A program made the position numbers and the translations under genes. 6,573 nucleotides of DNA, from assembly GCA_003251995.1 (NCBI GenBank), contig QKDT01000320.1:1-6573 (forward strand). The letters run 5' to 3'. This document shows, one piece after another, positions 1-6,573 of the stretch (position 1 is its first letter; the number at the start of each line of letters is the position of its first letter). A model generated the notes under the pieces. It was not told the origin of the DNA, searched no databases, and was given only the letters and a program-made list of their open reading frames with translations. The stretch is from Desulfovibrio desulfuricans. GTDB lineage: Bacteria; Desulfobacterota; Desulfovibrionia; Desulfovibrionales; Desulfovibrionaceae.

Positions 1-2915
1 TTGCTCGCGCCGTCGAGGTAGCAGAAGGGGATCTGCGAGAATTCCAGCCATTGCTTGATGATTTGCAGCATCTGCACAAACTGCGAGAAGACCAGCACCT
101 TGTGCCCGCCTTCCACAATTTCCATGACCATGTCCTTGAAGGCGTCAAACTTGCCCGAAGGCAGGTTGTTGGAGAAGCCGGGCATGTCGAGCTTGAGCAG
201 ACGCGGGTGGCAGCAGATCTGGCGCAGTTTGAGCAAGGCGTCGAGAATGGACATCTGGCTTTTTGCAAGGCCCTTTTGGTCCACATCGGCAAGCACCTGG
301 GCGCGCAGTTTGCGGGCCAGGGCTGCGTACAGTTCTGCCTGGGCGTCTTCCAGGGCGCAGCAGGTAACGCTCTCCACCTTGGGCGGCAGGTCTTTGGCAA
401 CCTCGGCCTTGGTACGCCGCAGAATAAAGGGGCGAACGCGGGTGCGCAGGTAATCCAGGGTTTCGGCGTCGCCGTCCTTGATAGGCTTGACGATGCCACG
501 CTGGAAGGCGTGTTGCGAACCCAAAAAGCCCGGCATGAGGAACTCGAACAGCGACCACAACTCAAACAGATTGTTTTCGATGGGCGTGCCAGAGAGGCAC
601 AGGCGCATGCGGGCGTTGATGCGCCGCACGGCTCGGGCCGTAATGGTGTTGGGGTTCTTGATGTTCTGGGCTTCGTCAAGAATAACGGTGTTAAACTCGT
701 ACTTTTCCATCTCCTCCAGGTCGCGCCGCAGCAGAGCGTAGGTGGTGATGATGAGGTCGGAACTCGAGATATGCTTGAACATGCCCTCGCGGCGGGTGCC
801 GTAGATGGTCAGACGTTTGAGGCCAGGAACAAACTTTTCTGCTTCACGCTCCCAGTTGGGCAGCACCGAGGTGGGCACCACGATAAGATTTGGCCCATCG
901 TGGTGAACATCGATCATGTGCTGGATAAAGGCCAGCGTCTGTACGGTTTTGCCAAGGCCCATTTCGTCGGCGAGGATGCCGCCGAACCCGTATTCCGAAA
1001 GGAAGTTAAGGTACGAAAGACCCTGAACCTGGTAGCTGCGCAAGTTGGCGTTGAGTGCCTTGGGCGGCGCAATGGGCCGCACCTCGCGGAACGAGCGGAT
1101 TTTTTCGCGCAGGTTGTTCCAGAACGAGTCTGTGGCTGCACCGGGCAGGTCTTCCAGCAGACTGTCGAGCACCGGGGCCTCAAACTGCTTGAATTTTTGC
1201 TGCGGCGGCTTGGAGGGATCAAGCCCTAGGGCTGTGAGCTTGTGCGAGAGCTTTTCAAGCCATGCCTCGGGCAGGCTGGTGTAGGAGCCGTCTTTCAACT
1301 GCACATAGCGCTTGCCGCGGGTCCATGCCTTCCAGATTTTTTCCAGGGGCAGGCTCTGGCCTTCGTACTCCACATTGATATCAAGCGAGAACCATTTTTC
1401 TTTCTCGTTGCTGACCACTTCTGCCGTGATGTTGGAAGAGGCCGTGCGCACCTTGTAGCGCGAGAGGGCCTTTTCGCCATAAACGCGGTAGTTTTCGATA
1501 AGCTTGGGGTACGAATCGAGCAAAAAGGCAATGGCTTCTTCCGGCTCCAAAAACCACAGTTTGCTAGAGCGGGCCTGAAAATCCATGCCGCTCAGCTCGT
1601 TCATCAACTGGGCTTCTTCGTCCTGATGGCGGCGTACCAGATAGGTTTGCCCTTCAAAGGAGTAGCTACCGGTCTGGAAGTCGGGGTTGGGGCCGTTGAG
1701 CGTAAACTCGCCGTGGCGCGTTTCATAAATGTTGTCGATTTCCAGCGTCAGCAGGCTGCCTTCCTCATCAAGGAAGAGCTTGGGGTTGTAGGTGGCAGGC
1801 TGGAAAACCGGTTCCATGAGTTTGAGGAACTGCTGCGGCTCGTACAGTTCAGAGGCTGGCAGACGCGTCCACACGCGGTCGAGAAATTCAGAAATTTCTT
1901 CGTGCGGCACAACGGGGCGTTCGTAAATAAGGTTGCGCACCAGCGAGGGGTACAAGCCTGTCTGCACCGGGTAGAAATTGTGCTGGTAGCAGACCCACAG
2001 GGGCATTTGCCCGTGGAAGGTGATGGGCGCGTCTTCCGGCGCGGTGCTTTCCGGCTGATTGCGGTCGCTGGGGTTGGTGCGGCCCGCGCGTATGGGCAGC
2101 GGCGGGCGGCCCTCGCGCTTGAGCAGCACTTCAAAGCGAAAGCCCGCATCATCCAGAATAGGCTTGAGCTTAAGGGCAAAAGGCGTGCTTTCGATGCGGC
2201 AGGGTTTGTCCGTATCCTTCCACAACAAATAATATTCTTTACGCACAGACCAGAAAAACCATGAGGTCAGACCCTGGGGGATTTCAACCCGGTGCCCGTA
2301 ATAATCGAGATGCTGACCAATCTGGCGGGCAACATGGGGCAATTGCGGCGAAAATTCGCACCAATCGGGGTTTTGGATGATCTGTTCCAGCGTTACCTCG
2401 TTGTGTACGCTGGAAAGCCCGGATTTGTTCTGCCGCCCGCGGAAAAAGGAAACCAGCAAGCGGCCCTGTTCCGGCTCAAAGCGAAATATGAGATAGTGAC
2501 GGCCTGGTTCCGGCTCCATATCGGTAGAAAAAAAGTTGCGGAAGCTTTGTTTCCAGTCTGTGCTTGGGGGTGGGGTTTCTTCAGGGTCGCCCTGTTCCTT
2601 GCGCAGTTCTTCCACAAGGCGCAACGCAAGAGCAGCCACGTGGCGGCATATGCCAGTGAACGCGTCGGAGCAGTTGCATTGGTGGCGCGTGCTGCGATCC
2701 GTAATGGTGAGGCTCAGGCTTGGCGTGTAGACCTGAAGGTCTTCGCCCTGGATGACGCCTTGTACGTCCCAGGTCTCGCCTTCCTGGATATTTATTTTTT
2801 GCACCTCACCTTCGGACAGGATATAGTAGGCAGCGTCGCGGATATATTCCGGCACGTTATCGTGCAGGAACGTTTGGCACATTTCGCGTACGACGCTCTG
2901 TTCAGATCGACTCAT
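1..2915 (-). CDS. SWIM zinc-finger SNF2-family DEAD/DEAH-type helicase (C-terminus cut by window edge)
   Basis: Reading the minus strand from ATG at 2915-2913 gives 971 uninterrupted codons to the left edge, beginning MSRSEQSVVREM. A SWIM zinc-binding motif CxC-x7-CxH is visible (C80, C82, C90, H92). The middle (about residues 100-620) has no motif I can name, but it sits where bacterial SNF2-associated domains usually lie. The SNF2 ATPase lobe follows: Walker A DEMGLGKT (650-657), motif II DEAQ (747-750), motif III LSGTPIENN (774-782) and FILRRTK (830-836). The second lobe starts with KVLVFSQF (939-946) and is cut off at YLDGAS, so the last helicase motifs are outside the window. SNF2 proteins are ATP-driven double-stranded-DNA translocases that remodel protein-DNA complexes; SWIM domains are thought to bind DNA or protein. 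The specific cellular role of this cytoplasmic protein is unknown. A weak GGGGA ribosome site lies four bases before the ATG. It is divergent from the binding-protein gene. The family call is secure, the biological role is not. Confidence 0.93.
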   Translation of the reverse strand, partial: MSRSEQSVVREMCQTFLHDNVPEYIRDAAYYILSEGEVQKINIQEGETWDVQGVIQGEDLQVYTPSLSLTITDRSTRHQCNCSDAFTGICRHVAALALRLVEELRKEQGDPEETPPPSTDWKQSFRNFFSTDMEPEPGRHYLIFRFEPEQGRLLVSFFRGRQNKSGLSSVHNEVTLEQIIQNPDWCEFSPQLPHVARQIGQHLDYYGHRVEIPQGLTSWFFWSVRKEYYLLWKDTDKPCRIESTPFALKLKPILDDAGFRFEVLLKREGRPPLPIRAGRTNPSDRNQPESTAPEDAPITFHGQMPLWVCYQHNFYPVQTGLYPSLVRNLIYERPVVPHEEISEFLDRVWTRLPASELYEPQQFLKLMEPVFQPATYNPKLFLDEEGSLLTLEIDNIYETRHGEFTLNGPNPDFQTGSYSFEGQTYLVRRHQDEEAQLMNELSGMDFQARSSKLWFLEPEEAIAFLLDSYPKLIENYRVYGEKALSRYKVRTASSNITAEVVSNEKEKWFSLDINVEYEGQSLPLEKIWKAWTRGKRYVQLKDGSYTSLPEAWLEKLSHKLTALGLDPSKPPQQKFKQFEAPVLDSLLEDLPGAATDSFWNNLREKIRSFREVRPIAPPKALNANLRSYQVQGLSYLNFLSEYGFGGILADEMGLGKTVQTLAFIQHMIDVHHDGPNLIVVPTSVLPNWEREAEKFVPGLKRLTIYGTRREGMFKHISSSDLIITTYALLRRDLEEMEKYEFNTVILDEAQNIKNPNTITARAVRRINARMRLCLSGTPIENNLFELWSLFEFLMPGFLGSQHAFQRGIVKPIKDGDAETLDYLRTRVRPFILRRTKAEVAKDLPPKVESVTCCALEDAQAELYAALARKLRAQVLADVDQKGLAKSQMSILDALLKLRQICCHPRLLKLDMPGFSNNLPSGKFDAFKDMVMEIVEGGHKVLVFSQFVQMLQIIKQWLEFSQIPFCYLDGAS

Positions 2916-2942
2916 GGGTTCCCCAAAAATACTCCGGTGAAA

Positions 2943-2962
2943 TTTCTGGACAATTCCAGAAA
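2943..2962. promoter_or_regulatory. Perfect inverted repeat, candidate operator in the divergent promoter region
   Basis: The 20 bases TTTCTGGACAATTCCAGAAA are two perfect 8-base inverted arms (2943-2950 and 2955-2962) around a CAAT spacer. The site lies 12 bases upstream of the extended -10 element of the binding-protein gene, over its -35 region, and 28-47 bases upstream of the helicase start codon. That is a typical position for a dimeric regulator acting on one or both genes. I do not recognise the motif as that of a named regulator. No T-tract follows on either strand, so a terminator is unlikely. Confidence 0.5.
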
Positions 2963-2970
2963 CGAAGCGA

Positions 2971-2979
2971 TGTTATAAT
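2971..2979 (+). promoter_or_regulatory. Extended -10 promoter for the solute-binding protein gene
   Basis: TGTTATAAT is an exact match to the extended -10 consensus TGnTATAAT of housekeeping sigma factors. The TATAAT hexamer is at 2974-2979 and would start transcription near 2986, leaving a leader of roughly 50 bases before the ATG at 3035. No good -35 hexamer exists at 16-18 bp spacing; TGGACA at 2947-2952 is a 5/6 match but 21 bp away. Extended -10 promoters can work without a strong -35, and the dyad at 2943-2962 fills that region. On the opposite strand the overlapping TATAAC (2977-2972) could be a -10 for the helicase gene, but it lacks a -35. Confidence 0.55.
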
Positions 2980-3018
2980 GTTTGCGATAAATAGCACAGG
3001 TAGGGGGGCGAAAGCAAT

Positions 3019-3054
3019 ATGAAGTGTGACTTTTATGAAAAAAATAAATTTTGA
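3019..3054 (+). other. Possible 11-codon leader ORF overlapping the start of the binding-protein gene
   Basis: ATG at 3019 opens MKCDFYEKNKF followed by TGA at 3052-3054. It is preceded at about 10 bases by AGGGGGG (3002-3008), the strongest Shine-Dalgarno-like run in the leader. It is in a different frame from the binding-protein gene and overlaps that gene's upstream start candidates (GTG 3026, ATG 3035). It ends 13 bases before a further in-frame start, ATG 3068. It may be a translated leader affecting initiation, or chance. No peptide similarity is recognised. Confidence 0.2.
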
Positions 3055-4783
3055 GCGCGCAATCAATATGTTGGAATCAATATCAACCCGTCTGGCAAGG
3101 CAGTTTTGCGGTAAAAATTTGATCTGTTTGGTCACAATTTTATGTGCATTAGCATGCATTTGTGCAGTTCCGGCTAATTGTGCCTCTTCTCCAGGTGACA
3201 TGCCGGAAGAAACAGGAGCTGTTTTTGCGGGTGCAGCAATGCCCAAAAATGGCACACCTGACGATGGCGGCAGCATTTTTTTTGGCACAATCGGCGAGGC
3301 TTCAAATCTTATCCCTTACGTCACGTCCGATTCCGCCTCGCACGAGATAGCAGACCTCATCTATATCGCGCCCCTGCGCTATAATAAGGATTTGCAGCCA
3401 GAGCCTTGGGCTGCGGAATCGTGGAGCATAGAAGACGGCGGCAAGCGCATGCGCTTTACCCTGCGCAAAGGCATACTATGGGAGGACGGGCAGGAACTGA
3501 CTGCGGAGGATGTGGCCTTTACCTGCAAACTGGCGGCAGACCCTGCCACCGGCAGCCCCTATGCCGAAGATTTTTTGCGCATCAAAGAGCTGCGCGTCAT
3601 TGATCGCTACACATTTGAAGTGCGGTACGACAAATTTTTTGCAAGGGCCGTCTCTACCTGGATGAACCCTATTTTGCCCAAACATATTCTTGAAGGGCAG
3701 AATATCCGCTCCACGCCTTTTGCGCGCAAGCCCATGGGGGCAGGGCCGTATCGGTTAAAATCGTGGGAACCGGGAAGCCGCATGTTGCTTGAGGCTTCGC
3801 CCACCTATTTTGCTGGCAAGCCGCATATTAATGAGGTGGTATACAGAATCATCCCTGACAACGCCACAATGTTTATGGAAACACAGGCTGGCAGGCTGGA
3901 CGTAATGGATCTTTCGCCCCTGCAATACCTGCGGCAAACTTCCAGCCCTGAATGGCAAAAAAAGTTCCACAAGTTTCGCTATCTGGCCTCGATGTATATT
4001 TTTCTTGGTTTCAATCTTGAGCATCCCTTTTTTAAGGATGTTCGAGTTCGGCGGGCTATTTCCATGGCCATAGACCGCGAAGGCATCATCAAGGGGGTGC
4101 TGCTGGGGCAGGGGGTTCCGGCTTTTGGGCCGTTCAAGCCTGGCTCGTGGGCCTACCATCCGGGGCTTAAGCCCGTAGTCAGGAATGTTGCCGCAGCCAA
4201 GGCGCTGCTGGCGCAAGCGGGCTTTGCCGATCACGATGGCGATGGGCTGCTTGACCGCGACGGTCAGCCCCTGGCATTTACCATTTTGACCAATCAGGGT
4301 AATGAGCAGCGCATTCTTGCAGCCACCGTCATGCAGTCGCAACTACGCGAGGTGGGTATAGACGTGCGCATCCGCACTGTGGAATGGGCGGCCTTTATCC
4401 GCGAGTTTGTCAACAAGGGACGCTTTGACGCGGTCTTGCTGGGCTGGACAATCCCGCAAGATCCAGACCTGTTTTCTGTATGGCATTCATCGCAGACCTT
4501 CGAGGGCGGGCTGAATTTTACCCACTACCGCAATCCCGAGGTGGACAAGCTGCTTGAAGAGGCGCAATCCACACCTGATCAGCAAAAGCGTGCGGCGCTC
4601 TATTATCGGATTCAAGAAATATTTGCTGATGAACAGCCCTATTGTTTTCTGTTCGTGCCGTATGCCCTGCCAGTGGTGCAGCGTCGGTTTCAGGGTATAG
4701 AGCCAGCGTTGGCAGGTATAATGTATAACTTTGAAAAATGGTGGATTCCCAAAGCCTTGCAGCACCCGCAGATGCAGCCTTAA
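3035..4783 (+). CDS. Extracellular solute-binding protein, family 5 (peptide/nickel-type ABC transporter periplasmic component)
   Basis: This is a 582-residue secreted protein of the DppA/OppA class (SBP_bac_5). These proteins capture peptides, nickel chelates or other small ligands in the periplasm and deliver them to an ABC permease. Residues 29-44 form a cysteine-rich hydrophobic segment after basic residues, and V-P-A at 45-47 suits signal peptidase I. No lipobox fits, so the mature protein is probably soluble. Family hallmarks are PMGAGPYRL (233-241), AISMAIDRE (341-349) followed by GVLLGQGVPAFGPFKPG, and FDAVLLGWTIPQDPD. An EF-hand-like loop DHDGDGLLDRDG lies at 399-410. The start is uncertain: GTG 3026, ATG 3035 and ATG 3068 share the frame, and none has a strong ribosome site. 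ATG 3035 gives a lysine-rich N-terminus, while ATG 3068 gives a more usual signal length. No permease or ATPase gene is adjacent, so the ligand cannot be assigned from context. Confidence 0.93.
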   Translation: MKKINFERAINMLESISTRLARQFCGKNLICLVTILCALACICAVPANCASSPGDMPEETGAVFAGAAMPKNGTPDDGGSIFFGTIGEASNLIPYVTSDSASHEIADLIYIAPLRYNKDLQPEPWAAESWSIEDGGKRMRFTLRKGILWEDGQELTAEDVAFTCKLAADPATGSPYAEDFLRIKELRVIDRYTFEVRYDKFFARAVSTWMNPILPKHILEGQNIRSTPFARKPMGAGPYRLKSWEPGSRMLLEASPTYFAGKPHINEVVYRIIPDNATMFMETQAGRLDVMDLSPLQYLRQTSSPEWQKKFHKFRYLASMYIFLGFNLEHPFFKDVRVRRAISMAIDREGIIKGVLLGQGVPAFGPFKPGSWAYHPGLKPVVRNVAAAKALLAQAGFADHDGDGLLDRDGQPLAFTILTNQGNEQRILAATVMQSQLREVGIDVRIRTVEWAAFIREFVNKGRFDAVLLGWTIPQDPDLFSVWHSSQTFEGGLNFTHYRNPEVDKLLEEAQSTPDQQKRAALYYRIQEIFADEQPYCFLFVPYALPVVQRRFQGIEPALAGIMYNFEKWWIPKALQHPQMQP

Positions 4784-4826
4784 AGGGCGGAGCGAAAGCC
4801 GGGCTTTTGGGGGCCGTTACCAGGGC

Positions 4827-4856
4827 TTGCCTCGGTGTATCTCGACTTCTTATAGT
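4827..4856 (+). promoter_or_regulatory. Weak candidate sigma-70 promoter upstream of the hairpin
   Basis: TTGCCT (4827-4832, 4/6 match to TTGACA) is separated by 18 bases from TATAGT (4851-4856, 5/6 match to TATAAT). Transcription would begin near 4863, inside the left arm of the hairpin at 4861-4893. This could be a second, distal promoter for rel or a chance match. Confidence 0.25.
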
Positions 4857-4860
4857 ATGT

Positions 4861-4893
4861 ATCGGCCCCGACCAGATGCTGATCGGGGCCGAT
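4861..4893 (+). terminator. Strong GC-rich hairpin, probable transcription end of the binding-protein gene
   Basis: ATCGGCCCCGA (4861-4871) and TCGGGGCCGAT (4883-4893) are perfect 11-bp inverted arms. After one C/A mismatch, the stem continues with CAG/CTG around an ATG loop. It lies 77 bases after the TAA of the solute-binding protein gene and before rel. No run of T follows on either side (the next bases are TAGTTGCG), so it is not a classical intrinsic terminator. It could be a U-tract-less terminator, a 3'-end stabilising structure or a DNA operator. Confidence 0.45.
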
Positions 4894-4942
4894 TAGTTGC
4901 GTGCGTTGGCGCAGTATTATTGCGATGCGCCTGCCCGCAGCG

Positions 4943-4972
4943 TTGACAAGGCCGCTTTAGTCGGAACATAGT
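4943..4972 (+). promoter_or_regulatory. Candidate sigma-70 promoter for rel
   Basis: TTGACA at 4943-4948 is a perfect -35 hexamer. CATAGT at 4967-4972 is a 4/6 match to TATAAT at 18 bp spacing. The predicted start near 4979 gives a leader of about 40 bases to the rel ATG at 5021. Its position downstream of the 4861-4893 hairpin suits independent expression of rel. The imperfect -10 keeps confidence moderate. Confidence 0.45.
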
Positions 4973-5020
4973 CGCAAAAGTGGTCGAAGAGATTTTTTAC
5001 GTTGTGGGTGGACGTTACGT

Positions 5021-6573
5021 ATGATTCGTATTCAGGAAATTCTCGATAAGGTATCGGCTGGCAACTCAAATGCGGATCTGGAGCTGATCCAGAAGGCCTA
5101 TGTGTTTGCCGCTACAGCCCATGCGGGGCAGACCCGCCTTTCGGGCGAGCCGTACCTTTCCCACCCTTTGGCAGTTGCCAATATCCTGGCTGGAATGGGT
5201 TTTGACGAACCCACCATTGCCGCTGGCCTGCTGCACGACACCGTAGAAGATACCAAGGCCACCATTGAAGAACTGGATGAAAATTTTGGCGAAGAAGTAG
5301 CCGATATCGTCGATGGCGTCACCAAAATCAGCCAGATTACCTTTGAAAACAAGGAAGAAGCCCAGGCAGAGAACATCCGCAAAATGATTTTGGCCATGAG
5401 CCACGACATGCGGGTTCTTATGGTCAAGCTGGCTGACCGCCTGCACAATATGCGCACGCTGGATTTTCAGAAAAGCCACAAGCAAAAGCGTATTGCTCAG
5501 GAAACCATGGATATTTACGCGCCCCTGGCTAACCGGCTGGGCCTCTACGTGATGAAGCGCGACCTGGAAGACCTGAGCTTTAAGTACATGCGCCCCGACA
5601 TTTACAACCAGATCGAACACTGGCTGGACAACCATCAGGTTGTGGAAAAGCAGATCATCGGCAAGGTTGTGGGCCTGATTCAGGATTTGCTGGAATCAAA
5701 CGGCATCAGCGGGCAGGTTTACGGGCGCATCAAGCACAAGCACAGCATCTATAAAAAGATGCAGGCCCAGTCCATGACCCTGGACGAAATGCACGACATC
5801 ATGGCCTTTCGCGTGCTGGTGCAGGATATCAGGGATTGCTACGCCGTGCTTGGGCTCGTGCATTCCCAGTGGCGGCCCGTGCATGGGCGTTTTAAAGACT
5901 ATATTTCCATGCCCAAGACCAACGGCTACCAGAGCCTGCACACTACCGTTATCGGGCCGGAGGGCGAGCGTATTGAAATTCAGATACGCACGGAAGAGAT
6001 GCACAGGCAGGCTGAACATGGCGTTGCCGCGCACTGGCTGTATAAGGAAAAGGGCCGCGTAAATAGTAAAGACCTTGAGCAGTTTGCCTGGCTGCGCGAA
6101 ATTTTTGAGCGCCAGAGCGAAGAAACAGACTCGCGCGAGTTTATGCACTCGCTGAAAATGGATTTGTTCAAGGACGAAGTTTACATCTACACCCCCGCAG
6201 GCGATGTGAAGGAGCTACCCGAGGGCGCTACGCCCCTGGATTTTGCCTTTGTTATCCACACCAAGGTGGGCCAGCATTGCAGCGGCGCAAAAATCAATGG
6301 TCGCCTCATGCCCCTTGGAACGGAGCTGAAAAATGGCGATGTGGTGGAGATCCTCACCGATCCGGCCCGTAATCCCAACCGCGACTGGCTCAAGATTGTC
6401 AAAACCGCCAAGGCCCGCAGCCGCATTCAGCACTATCTGCGCACCGAAGAGCGCACGCATGCCGTGACGCTTGGGCGTGAACTGCTGGAAAAAGAAGGCC
6501 GCAAGGTCAGCCTTAATGTGGGCAAGGCCACCAAGGACGGGCACCTGGCCATAGTGGCCCAGGAAATGAATTT
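5021..6573 (+). CDS. rel: Bifunctional (p)ppGpp synthetase/hydrolase, Rel/SpoT family (3' end cut by window edge)
   Basis: The visible 517 residues cover the enzymatic half and TGS domain of a long RelA/SpoT homologue; the family is usually about 720-750 residues, so the C-terminal helical, zinc-finger/RIS and ACT regions are outside the window. This cytoplasmic enzyme makes pppGpp/ppGpp from ATP and GTP/GDP and degrades them, setting the stringent response. The hydrolase domain keeps its metal-site residues: H48 in GEPYLSHP, H72-D73 in LLHDTVEDT, and D139 in LADRLHNM. The synthetase shows GRIKHKHSIYKKM (235-247), RFKD (290-293), NGYQSLHT (301-308) and IEIQIRT (318-324) with E319 and Q321. 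The RxKD form at 290-293 is typical of bifunctional enzymes, whereas synthetase-only RelA has ExDD. TGS spans about 383-446. Nothing indicates loss of either activity. The ATG has GGGTGGA eight bases upstream, and no other in-frame start lies nearby. A candidate promoter sits at 4943-4972. Confidence 0.97.
   Translation, partial: MIRIQEILDKVSAGNSNADLELIQKAYVFAATAHAGQTRLSGEPYLSHPLAVANILAGMGFDEPTIAAGLLHDTVEDTKATIEELDENFGEEVADIVDGVTKISQITFENKEEAQAENIRKMILAMSHDMRVLMVKLADRLHNMRTLDFQKSHKQKRIAQETMDIYAPLANRLGLYVMKRDLEDLSFKYMRPDIYNQIEHWLDNHQVVEKQIIGKVVGLIQDLLESNGISGQVYGRIKHKHSIYKKMQAQSMTLDEMHDIMAFRVLVQDIRDCYAVLGLVHSQWRPVHGRFKDYISMPKTNGYQSLHTTVIGPEGERIEIQIRTEEMHRQAEHGVAAHWLYKEKGRVNSKDLEQFAWLREIFERQSEETDSREFMHSLKMDLFKDEVYIYTPAGDVKELPEGATPLDFAFVIHTKVGQHCSGAKINGRLMPLGTELKNGDVVEILTDPARNPNRDWLKIVKTAKARSRIQHYLRTEERTHAVTLGRELLEKEGRKVSLNVGKATKDGHLAIVAQEMN

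Noticed and set aside
51..2978. Three long plus-strand open frames (51-1229, 1242-2264, 2292-2978) that together could look like a rightward operon.
   Set aside because: They lie antisense to the helicase gene, which has exact SNF2 and SWIM motifs on the minus strand. Their translations show no recognisable domain and are explained by GC-biased third positions of the real gene.
3108..3184. Possible lipoprotein signal (cysteine-rich segment with LAC, CIC and ANC).
   Set aside because: No cysteine has an acceptable lipobox: the LAC site has C at -4 and L at -2, and the others have I or N at -1. A signal peptidase I site after V-P-A fits better.
2902..3288. A 128-codon minus-strand frame spanning the divergent intergenic region.
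   Set aside because: It overlaps the signal-peptide region of the binding protein antisense and runs into the helicase start in another frame. No family is recognisable.
4795..4808. Small hairpin AAAGC-CGG-GCTTT followed by one more T just after the binding-protein stop codon.
   Set aside because: The stem is only 5 bp, three of them A-T pairs, and no T-tract follows; this is too weak to call a terminator.
5066..6544. Several minus-strand open frames (5066-5635, 5696-6148, 6215-6544) opposite rel.
   Set aside because: They are antisense to rel, which is unmistakable on the plus strand; no domain or ribosome site supports them.
1..6573. Possible defence island, CRISPR array, prophage or insertion-sequence remnants.
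   Set aside because: No spaced direct repeats, integrase or transposase motifs, tRNA-like sequence or terminal inverted repeats were seen, and base composition is even apart from the short AT-rich divergent promoter region and adjoining signal-peptide codons.

Overview
The window carries three protein genes and two intergenic regions from a moderately GC-rich, Gram-negative-type bacterium. Overall sequence flavour (codon use, protein similarity as I recall it) points to a sulfate-reducing deltaproteobacterium of the Desulfovibrio group. That is an inference from memory, not a database result.

Layout: (1) Positions 2915 down to 1, minus strand: a large SWIM-domain SNF2-family helicase, complete at its N-terminus and running off the left edge inside the second RecA-like lobe. 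(2) Positions 2916-3034: a short, AT-rich divergent intergenic region with an extended -10 promoter (TGTTATAAT) facing right and a perfect 8-bp-arm dyad (TTTCTGGA-N4-TCCAGAAA) just upstream of it. (3) Positions 3035-4783, plus strand: a secreted family 5 extracellular solute-binding protein (DppA/OppA-like) with no permease or ATPase genes beside it. (4) Positions 4784-5020: a 237-bp intergenic region with a strong 11-bp-stem hairpin lacking a T-tract and two candidate sigma-70-type promoters. (5) Positions 5021 to the right edge, plus strand: a bifunctional (p)ppGpp synthetase/hydrolase (Rel/SpoT type) with intact HD, synthetase and TGS domains, cut off before its C-terminal regulatory part.

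The three genes do not form an obvious pathway. The helicase and binding protein are divergent and share a promoter region, so they could be co-regulated through the dyad. The rel gene follows the binding protein in the same direction but is separated by a hairpin and appears to have its own promoter. I find no CRISPR array, tRNA, rRNA, insertion sequence or prophage gene, and no convincing undescribed multi-gene system. The items most worth a second look are the dyad in the divergent promoter region, the hairpin at a predicted start site upstream of rel, and an 11-codon leader ORF ahead of the binding protein.
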